Positions 16,931 to 22,999 of a stretch of DNA of 64,000 bases are shown piece after piece (the stretch's first letter is position 1; each line of letters opens with the position of its first letter). Below the pieces are notes generated by a model. It was not told the origin of the DNA. It made no database searches and worked only from the letters and a program-made list of their open reading frames with translations. Origin of the DNA: Clostridia bacterium (GTDB taxonomy: Bacteria > Bacillota > Clostridia > Oscillospirales > CAG-272). The stretch covers positions 1-64,000 of the forward strand of contig JAFQPM010000008.1 of the NCBI GenBank assembly GCA_017411745.1, in the 5' to 3' direction. The position numbers and the translations under genes are program-made.

Positions 16931-18154
16931 ATGGATATCACAGCTTCTCAGATCGAAAGCATCGTTCGTTCCGTGATCAACTCCATGGGCGCGGGCGCTG
17001 CCCCCACGGCAAACGGTCCCCTTCCCAAGACTGCTCACGTTGCAATGCTTACCGGTGAAAAGAAAATCGAGCTTCAGGAAATTCCCCTTCCCGAGCTTGG
17101 AGATAACGATATTCTCGTCAAGGTCGAGGGCGCGGGAATCTGCGGAACCGACGTTCACGAGTGGAAGATGGACCCCTTCGGTCTTATTCCCGTAATTCTC
17201 GGACACGAGGGTACCGGTGAAGTAGTTTATCTTGGCAAAAACGTCAAGTGCGACACCGCCGGAAAGTCGCTTAAGGTCGGCGACAAGATCGTAACCTCGG
17301 TCATCAGCTGCGGCGAATGCTATGCTTGCCGCATGGTTCCCGGAAGAACAAACCTCTGCGACAATCAGGGCGTTTTCGGTCTTATCGGTGACAAGAGAGG
17401 TCAGGCAGAAGGCAACCGCGCAAACGGTTGGTTCGCTGACTATATGGTTATTAAGGGAGGTAAGGGCGTTACCTATTTCCAGGTCAACGAGCTTAACCTC
17501 AAGCAGAGAATGATCCTTGAGCTTGCTTGCGTTTGCGTACACGCACTCGAGCGCAGCCAGAGCACAGGACTTCTCAACTTCGGCTCCAAGGTTCTCGTTC
17601 AGGGCTGCGGTCCCGTTGGTCTGGTTATGATCACGGTTCTCCGCGCAGCTGGTATCAACCACATCATCGCGGTTGACGGAAACGAGGACAGACTTAAGGT
17701 AGCACAGAAGATGGGCGCTAAAACGACCATCTGCTTCAAGAGACCCGACGAGGACACTCTCGAAAAGAGAGTTGCAAAGGTAAAGGCCGTTGCAAACAAC
17801 GTCGGTGCAGACTTCGCATTCCAGTGCACAGGCGCTCCCATCGCGGCAGCTGATATTTACAGCTACATCCGTCGCGGCGGCGGAATGTGCGAGATGGGCT
17901 TCTTCGTAAACAACGGCGAATACAAGGTAAATCCCCACTTCGCTATGTGTAACAAGGAGATCAACATCGTCGGCTCGTGGGACTACTCCGCTGAGGACTA
18001 TCCCAAGACCGTGGCATTCCTCAAGCAGTGCCAGGAAATGAACATTCCGATCGAGGATCTTATCACTCACTCCTTCCCTCTCGACAAGATGAACGAGGCT
18101 ATGGAAACAAACGTAGCACAGAAGGGTATTAAGATCTGCTATATAAATGACTGA
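16931..18154 (+). CDS. Zinc alcohol dehydrogenase, BMC-targeted
   Basis: A medium-chain Zn-dependent dehydrogenase of 407 residues. The N-terminus (ITASQIESIVRSVINSM) is an amphipathic encapsulation-type helix followed by a Gly/Ala/Pro linker. The catalytic domain shows CGTDVHE and GHEGTGEV (catalytic zinc) and a structural-zinc lobe CGECYACR...C; the cofactor fold has GCGPVG. In the compartment it would regenerate NAD+ by reducing propionaldehyde to propanol, and could also reduce lactaldehyde to 1,2-propanediol. In this locus it takes the place of the iron-type PduQ of the classical pdu operon. Which aldehyde dominates is inference. Confidence 0.88.
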   Translation: MDITASQIESIVRSVINSMGAGAAPTANGPLPKTAHVAMLTGEKKIELQEIPLPELGDNDILVKVEGAGICGTDVHEWKMDPFGLIPVILGHEGTGEVVYLGKNVKCDTAGKSLKVGDKIVTSVISCGECYACRMVPGRTNLCDNQGVFGLIGDKRGQAEGNRANGWFADYMVIKGGKGVTYFQVNELNLKQRMILELACVCVHALERSQSTGLLNFGSKVLVQGCGPVGLVMITVLRAAGINHIIAVDGNEDRLKVAQKMGAKTTICFKRPDEDTLEKRVAKVKAVANNVGADFAFQCTGAPIAAADIYSYIRRGGGMCEMGFFVNNGEYKVNPHFAMCNKEINIVGSWDYSAEDYPKTVAFLKQCQEMNIPIEDLITHSFPLDKMNEAMETNVAQKGIKICYIND

Positions 18155-18168
18155 TCAGGAGTCTGGAT

Positions 18169-18510
18169 ATGGCACAGGCACTCGGAATGATTGAGGTCTA
18201 CGGCTACACGACCTCGATAGTAGTAGCAGACTTGGTGGCAAAGACCGCCGACGTCAAGGTTGTAGCCATTGATAAGAATAAGCCCGCAAACGCAGAGGCG
18301 TGCGCGGTACCGCTTGTTATGGTAGTCAAGTTTATGGGCAACGCGGGAGCAGTTCAGTCTGCTCTTGACGCGGGTGTCGAGGAAGCGAAGAACCGCGGAC
18401 TTTACATAACCTCCAAGGTCATCGCAGGTCTTGACGATCAGGTACAGTGGTTTGCGGACCTCAACGCAACGGGCAAGGATAAGCTTCGCAACATGGAGCT
18501 TTCCGAATAA
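18169..18510 (+). CDS. BMC-H shell protein with enlarged pore loop and C-terminal tail
   Basis: A hexameric shell-protein domain (starts AQALGMIEVYG) of 113 residues, longer than the usual 90. Aligned by eye to the PduA-like proteins downstream, it has about 9 extra residues where they have the pore motif KIGSG; the loop here reads NKPANAEACAV and contains a cysteine. The C-terminus replaces the usual PRPH end with GLDDQVQWFADL and a charged tail. The gene lies 14 bases after the alcohol dehydrogenase. It probably forms a shell facet with a different pore from the other BMC-H proteins. Confidence 0.88.
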   Translation: MAQALGMIEVYGYTTSIVVADLVAKTADVKVVAIDKNKPANAEACAVPLVMVVKFMGNAGAVQSALDAGVEEAKNRGLYITSKVIAGLDDQVQWFADLNATGKDKLRNMELSE

Positions 18511-18554
18511 ACAAGTTTAAAAAAATAAGAACATAAAAAAGGAGATTTTTTATC

Positions 18555-18830
18555 ATGAACGAAGCATTAGGAATGGTTGAGACCAGAGGTCTCGTAGCAG
18601 CTATTGAGGCAGCAGATGCTATGGTTAAGGCAGCAAACGTACAGCTCATCGGCTCCGAGAAGATCGGTAGCGGACTCGTATCCGTTATGGTTCGCGGCGA
18701 CGTTGGAGCAGTAAAGGCAGCAGTTGAGGCAGGCGGCGCAGCAGCAAGCAGACTCGGCGAGGTTATCGCAACTCACGTAATCCCCAGACCTCACACCGAC
18801 GTAAACAAGCTCCTCCCCACACTTGGTTAA
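18555..18830 (+). CDS. BMC-H shell protein, PduA-like (copy 1)
   Basis: A 91-residue canonical BMC-H protein. It has the N-terminal [20 protein letters not shown], the pore motif KIGSG, and the end VIPRPHTDV. It should form the main hexagonal facet with a small polar pore for diol passage. It is almost identical to the gene at 19374-19649, differing by a Ser-Arg/Ala-Asn pair near residue 74. The leader (AAAAAGGAGATTTTTTATC before ATG) is also shared, suggesting recent duplication or gene conversion. Confidence 0.95.
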   Translation: MNEALGMVETRGLVAAIEAADAMVKAANVQLIGSEKIGSGLVSVMVRGDVGAVKAAVEAGGAAASRLGEVIATHVIPRPHTDVNKLLPTLG

Positions 18831-18944
18831 TTTTAGGCTTCGCCGAAAATTAACGTGATATTTGTCCTGCGGACAAGTGAAATGTTGCTTTGCAACATGA
18901 AATACGCCTCCGGCGTGTGAAATGTCGCTTGCGCGCAAGCGACG
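18831..18944. repeat. Mini-hairpin array between shell genes
   Basis: A chain of small perfect stem-loops: GGC/GCC, GTCC-tgc-GGAC, GTTGC-ttt-GCAAC, ACGCC-tcc-GGCGT and GTCGCTTGC-gc-GCAAGCGAC, mostly spaced by GTGAAAT-like words. It begins at the stop codon of the first PduA-like gene and ends before the next shell gene. Similar arrays occur at 25633-25801 and 51410-51615. It could stabilise mRNA segments and tune shell protein ratios. Confidence 0.75.
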
Positions 18945-19007
18945 AGAAGAGTTGCGAATACAAAAAAGCTCGTCCGAGGACAGATCAAACTATTTAGGAG
19001 ACGAATT

Positions 19008-19292
19008 ATGGAAAAAGCAATTGCACTGCTTGAAGTTCAAGCTATGGTTACGGCTATAGTCGGACTTGACGCAATGGTTAAGACGGCGGACGTTAAGCTC
19101 ATCCACGTCGAAAAGCGCTTGGGCGGAAGACTTGTGACAGTTGTTGTTGAAGGTACCGTTTCGGCGGTAACTGCCGCACTTGAGGCGGGAGTTGAAGCCG
19201 CACAGGCAGTCGGAAACGTAATGTGCAAGGAAGTAATTGCACGTCCCCACCCCGACATCATAAAATTCATCAAGAGTGACAAGGGTGTTTAA
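19008..19292 (+). CDS. BMC-H shell protein with Arg-rich pore loop
   Basis: A 94-residue BMC-H domain (EKAIALLEVQAMVTAIVGLDAM). At the pore position it has RLGGR rather than KIGSG, so the pore would be lined by bulkier, positively charged side chains. The end reads VIARPHPDI. TAGGAGAC precedes the ATG. It lies between the two nearly identical PduA-like copies. It is probably a second facet type with different transport selectivity. Confidence 0.92.
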   Translation: MEKAIALLEVQAMVTAIVGLDAMVKTADVKLIHVEKRLGGRLVTVVVEGTVSAVTAALEAGVEAAQAVGNVMCKEVIARPHPDIIKFIKSDKGV

Positions 19293-19373
19293 TCTTAAAC
19301 CTCTTTCATTATAAGCGCTCGCAAGAGCAACACAAAATTTTAAAAAAATTTATCCAAAAAGGAGATTTTTATC

Positions 19374-19649
19374 ATGAATGAAGCATTAGGAATGGTTGAG
19401 ACCAGAGGTCTCGTAGCAGCTATCGAGGCAGCAGATGCTATGGTTAAGGCAGCTAACGTACAGCTTATCGGTTCCGAGAAGATCGGTAGCGGACTCGTAT
19501 CCGTTATGGTTCGCGGCGACGTTGGAGCAGTAAAGGCAGCAGTTGAGGCAGGCGGCGCAGCAGCAGCTAACCTCGGCGAAGTTATCGCTACTCACGTTAT
19601 CCCCAGACCCCACACCGACGTTAACAAGCTTCTCCCCACCCTTGGTTAA
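19374..19649 (+). CDS. BMC-H shell protein, PduA-like (copy 2)
   Basis: Near-identical second copy of the 91-residue shell protein at 18555-18830, with KIGSG pore and PRPH end. The DNA is also nearly identical, with scattered silent changes, so the copies are held together either by recent duplication or by gene conversion. Two gene doses of the major facet protein would raise its share in the shell. Confidence 0.95.
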   Translation: MNEALGMVETRGLVAAIEAADAMVKAANVQLIGSEKIGSGLVSVMVRGDVGAVKAAVEAGGAAAANLGEVIATHVIPRPHTDVNKLLPTLG

Positions 19650-19685
19650 TTCTTACCAAACAAGAATCTATCAAGCACTTAAAAA

Positions 19686-19748
19686 GGTGGCGTGACGCTT
19701 AAAGGCACGTCGTGCTCTCTGCCCATCAAAAATGGGCAGAGAGCCACC
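19686..19748 (+). other. Structured RNA element between shell genes and pduL
   Basis: An outer stem GGTGGC (19686-19691) / GCCACC (19743-19748) encloses a strong 13-bp hairpin, GCTCTCTGCCCAT / ATGGGCAGAGAGC (19714-19744; its last two bases overlap the outer stem). No T-run follows directly (next is CCCCAAAAACAAT), so it is unlikely to be a classical terminator. It could block 3' decay of the shell mRNA or partly terminate, lowering expression of the genes behind it. Confidence 0.5.
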
Positions 19749-19844
19749 CCCAAAAACAATAATTTTCGTATAAAAGCGTTTAAACCTTGAATTTGACCGT
19801 TTTTATATGAAAATTATCGCAAAAAATCGAAAGGAACGTAAAAA

Positions 19845-20498
19845 ATGAGCATTTCGAACAAGGATATTGAAAATATCGTCAAGAAGATAGTACTTGAAAT
19901 GGCGGGCGAGACCGCCAAGGGCGGCAACGAGATCCCCGTAGGCATCTCCAACCGTCACATTCACCTGACCAAAGAGGATCTCGAGACCCTTTTCGGTGCG
20001 GGTTACGAGCTTACTCATCTTAAGGATCTTTCCCAGCCCGGTCAGTACGCCTGCAAGGAGACGTTGACAATCGTCGGTCCTTCTATGAGAGCTATTGAAG
20101 GCGTCAGAGTGCTTGGTCCTCTCCGTAAGGCAAGCCAGGTTGAAATTTCCGTGACCGACTCTTACGTTCTCAAGGTAAAGCCCCCCGTTCGCGAGTCGGG
20201 CAAGCTTGACGGAAGCGCACCTATCACCATCATCGGTCCCAAGGGTATCGTAAGACTCAATCAGGGCTGTATCATAGCAAACCGCCATATCCACATGAGC
20301 CCCGACGACGCAACTCGCTTCGGAGTCAAGGACGGCGACTATATCGACGTTGACGCCATGAGTGGCACCAAGCGCACCCGCTGGTTCGACGTTCAGGTCA
20401 GAGTACACCCCGATTTCCGCCTTGAAATGCACGTCGACACCGACGACGCAAACGCGGTCGGCTTCAAGAACGGATCTACCGTTACTCCCGTAAAGTAA
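19845..20498 (+). CDS. pduL: BMC phosphate acyltransferase PduL
   Basis: Transfers the propionyl group from CoA to phosphate, recycling CoA inside the shell. The 217-residue protein starts with an encapsulation helix (ISNKDIENIVKKIVLEM) and a short linker, then two PduL half-domains with metal-ligand histidines in SNRHIHLT (about residue 36) and ANRHIHMS (about 145). Length and motifs match PduL rather than the unrelated housekeeping Pta. The next gene, eutN-like, is 13 bases downstream. Confidence 0.94.
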   Translation: MSISNKDIENIVKKIVLEMAGETAKGGNEIPVGISNRHIHLTKEDLETLFGAGYELTHLKDLSQPGQYACKETLTIVGPSMRAIEGVRVLGPLRKASQVEISVTDSYVLKVKPPVRESGKLDGSAPITIIGPKGIVRLNQGCIIANRHIHMSPDDATRFGVKDGDYIDVDAMSGTKRTRWFDVQVRVHPDFRLEMHVDTDDANAVGFKNGSTVTPVK

Positions 20499-20511
20499 GA
20501 GGTAAAGAAAG

Positions 20512-20775
20512 ATGTTAAAAGGAAAAGTAATAGGCAATATCGTATCGACCAACAAGCTCGACAAGCTCGTAGGATACAAGTTCCTTGAAATTCAGGTTAT
20601 TGAAAAGAACGAGCTGACCGATAAGTTCATCGTTGCAGTTGACCGCACGGTGAGCGCAGGTATCGGTGAGGAGGTCCTCGTAACCACGGGAAGCAGCGCG
20701 CGCGTAGCCGTTGGAGATGCAAATTCTCCCGTCGACGCAGTCGTTGTAGGAGTAGTCGATAAAAAACAGAGCTAA
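20512..20775 (+). CDS. BMC-P pentameric vertex protein (EutN/CcmL)
   Basis: An 87-residue EutN/CcmL/PduN family protein that caps the twelve vertices of the shell. Family marks seen are MLKGKVIGNIVSTNK at the start, LVGYKFLEIQ, VDRTVSAGIGEEVLVTTGSSAR, and the C-terminal DAVVVGVVD. Only one such gene is present, as is usual in compact GRM loci. Confidence 0.94.
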   Translation: MLKGKVIGNIVSTNKLDKLVGYKFLEIQVIEKNELTDKFIVAVDRTVSAGIGEEVLVTTGSSARVAVGDANSPVDAVVVGVVDKKQS

Positions 20776-20806
20776 CAGATCAGATACATAGAAACAGAGG
20801 AAGATT

Positions 20807-22138
20807 ATGTCTTTAGATGAACTCAAAAAAATAATGCAAGATCACAGCATCGTCGGTGCGGGCGGCGCGGGATTCCCTTCCTACGCAAAGCTTGCCGAGG
20901 GCGCTGAGTTCTTGGTCATCAACTGCGCGGAATGCGAGCCCTTGATCTACACAGACTTCATGCTTATGCGTGAAAAAATGGACAAGATCGTAGGCGGCGC
21001 GCAGATAATAATGGAAAACACGGGGATCAAGCACACCTTCATCTCTATCAAGGAGCACAGAGGTCACATGCTCGGATACACCGACGGTCAGGTTCTCGGC
21101 GAGGGTGTTTCGGTCAAGCTTCTCCCTAACGTATATCCTATGGGCGACGAGATCAACCTCATCTACGAGACCACGGGTCGCGTAGTAAAGCCGGGTTGTC
21201 TCCCCATCACCTCGGGCATCATCGTATTCAACGGTGAGACCGTATATAACGTATGGCGTGCGTACAATATGAACCGTCCCGTCGTTTCCGACTGGTTCAC
21301 GATCGGCGGCGATATCCCCAAGCGTTACGTCGTTAAAACCCCTATCGGCACTCGTCTCAAGGACGTTTTCGATATGCTGGGCGTAACCTTTAACACTGAT
21401 ACCCACGCTATCATCAACGGCGGACCCTCTATGGGTAGGATCGACGACCTTAACTCGATCGTAGTCAACAGAACCTCAAAAAGCTTCCTTATTCTTCCCA
21501 AGACTGCCCGTGCGGTCAAGAATAAGCAGGTACATATAGAAGATATGCTTCGCCGCGCGGCTTCGGCTTGCTGCGGATGCTCAAGATGCACCGAGATGTG
21601 TCCGAGACACACCTTGGGTTACCCCATCGAGCCCCACAAGATGATCAGAGTTGCAAACGGAAACGCTGCCGCCGACCATCCCGAGCTCGTAACCACGGCA
21701 TCGCTCTGCTGCTCTTGCGGAATCTGTGCCGAGGTCTGCTGTCAGGAGATCTCCCCCAAGGACGTTATCCTCAATCTCAAGGGCATTCTCGCAAAGAACA
21801 AGCTCAGATTTACCCCCACGGGTGAGGAATACAAGGTTTCGGAGGATCGCCCGAACCGCATGATTGCTTCTCACCGTTGGGAAGATATGCTGAACGTTCA
21901 CAAATACGACGTCGTTCCCGAATTCGTATTCGAAAAGCTCAAGGTCAAGAGAGTTGAGGTCCCCATGGGCACTCACATCGGCGCAAAGGCTATTCCCATC
22001 GTTAAGGTTGGAGATATGGTCGAGGAGGCACAGCGTATAGCTGACGCGGCTCCCGGCTTGTCTATCCCCCAGTTCGCATCGATCTCGGGTAAGGTCACAT
22101 ACGTTGACGAAAACAAGGTCGTCATCGAGGCAGTTTAA
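20807..22138 (+). CDS. pduS: PduS-like RnfC-type Fe-S flavoprotein
   Basis: A 443-residue flavoprotein of the RnfC/PduS family. The N-terminus has the NAD/FMN-binding GAGGAGFPSYAK and NCAECEPL; the second half has two [4Fe-4S] motifs, CxxCxxCxxxCP (CGCSRCTEMCP) and CSCGICAEVC. PduS reduces cobalamin in the classical pdu system. Here the dehydratase is a glycyl radical enzyme with no need for B12, so this protein more likely moves electrons across or at the shell, perhaps through the Cys 38 cluster of the following PduT-type shell protein, or recycles NAD. Confidence 0.92.
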   Translation: MSLDELKKIMQDHSIVGAGGAGFPSYAKLAEGAEFLVINCAECEPLIYTDFMLMREKMDKIVGGAQIIMENTGIKHTFISIKEHRGHMLGYTDGQVLGEGVSVKLLPNVYPMGDEINLIYETTGRVVKPGCLPITSGIIVFNGETVYNVWRAYNMNRPVVSDWFTIGGDIPKRYVVKTPIGTRLKDVFDMLGVTFNTDTHAIINGGPSMGRIDDLNSIVVNRTSKSFLILPKTARAVKNKQVHIEDMLRRAASACCGCSRCTEMCPRHTLGYPIEPHKMIRVANGNAAADHPELVTTASLCCSCGICAEVCCQEISPKDVILNLKGILAKNKLRFTPTGEEYKVSEDRPNRMIASHRWEDMLNVHKYDVVPEFVFEKLKVKRVEVPMGTHIGAKAIPIVKVGDMVEEAQRIADAAPGLSIPQFASISGKVTYVDENKVVIEAV

Positions 22139-22167
22139 CGGTTTTATCGTAAGAAAGGATTACATAA

Positions 22168-22713
22168 ATGTATCAGGCAATAGGTGTAATTGAACTTAAA
22201 AGTATAGCAAAGGGCATTGAGGCTACCGACGCCGCGCTCAAGAGTGCGGGCGTAAGAGTAGTCACCGCCCACGCGGCTTGTCCCGGAAAGTACGAGATCA
22301 TTCTCACGGGTACTATCTCCGACGTAACGAGCGCAGTCGACCACGTAAAGAGCCGCTTTGACGAGAAGCTCGTCGACTCCTCTATTATGGGTCGCATCGA
22401 TCCTCAGGTCATCACTGCCCTCTTTGGCACTGCTCCCACCGAAAAGAAAGGAAGTCTCGGCATTATCGAGACCTTCTCCGCCGCGTCTATCATCAAAGCG
22501 GCTGATATCGCAGTCAAGACCGCAAAGGTCTCGATCTTCGAGCTCCGTACCTCTCGCGGTATGGGCGGTAAGGGTGTTTGCCTCGTAACAGGTGACGTCG
22601 GTGACGTTACCGCCGCAGTTGAGGCAGGTGCACAGCACGCAAAGGATCAGGGAGTATTCTTCGGAAGCTCCGTTATCGCTGCTCCCCACGCTGAACTCTG
22701 GGATCAGATGTAA
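22168..22713 (+). CDS. pduT: BMC-T shell protein, PduT-like, predicted Fe-S pore
   Basis: A 181-residue tandem-BMC trimer-forming protein: domain one (YQAIGVIELKSIAKGIEATD) and domain two (GSLGIIETFSAASIIKAADI). It resembles PduT throughout, including ACPGKY with the cysteine at position 38, which in PduT holds a [4Fe-4S] cluster in the central pore. It lies directly after the PduS-like flavoprotein, supporting electron transfer through the shell. The end, APHAELWDQM, also matches PduT. Confidence 0.93.
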   Translation: MYQAIGVIELKSIAKGIEATDAALKSAGVRVVTAHAACPGKYEIILTGTISDVTSAVDHVKSRFDEKLVDSSIMGRIDPQVITALFGTAPTEKKGSLGIIETFSAASIIKAADIAVKTAKVSIFELRTSRGMGGKGVCLVTGDVGDVTAAVEAGAQHAKDQGVFFGSSVIAAPHAELWDQM

Positions 22714-22734
22714 GAGGCGCGAGGGGATGCGTTC

Positions 22735-22978
22735 GAGAAACTTTTTTGAAAAAAAGTTTCTCGAGCTCTTCAAAAAACTTCCCGAAGGATAGATTAAGTA
22801 CGGACGGTTTTGGTTATAAAACGGTTGCGGTATTTGTTTTGTCCTTCTGCTATCGTGTTGATAGCGAAATTAAGCTTGTATATCAGTTAATTTGCAGTTT
22901 ACCCTATAAAATGACCTCAAAAAGCACCTTACAGGAAGTTTTTTGGAGGTTTGGAACCTTTTTCTCAAAAAAGGTTCC
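22735..22978. repeat. Hairpin-ended inverted element before the dehydratase gene
   Basis: Left end (22735-22792): hairpin GAGAAACTTTTTT...AAAAAGTTTCTC, then AAAAAACTTC and AAGGATAG. Right end (22925-22978), inverted: GAAGTTTTTTGGAGG then hairpin GGAACCTTTTT...AAAAAGGTTCC. The 244-bp unit has inverted ends and no gene, like a MITE. The right hairpin ends 5 bases before the AAGGAG of the dehydratase gene, so it may affect its translation. Related elements are at 25547-25942, 27346-27479 and 55740-55990. Confidence 0.65.
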
Positions 22979-22999
22979 AAGAAAAAGGAGAACAAACTT

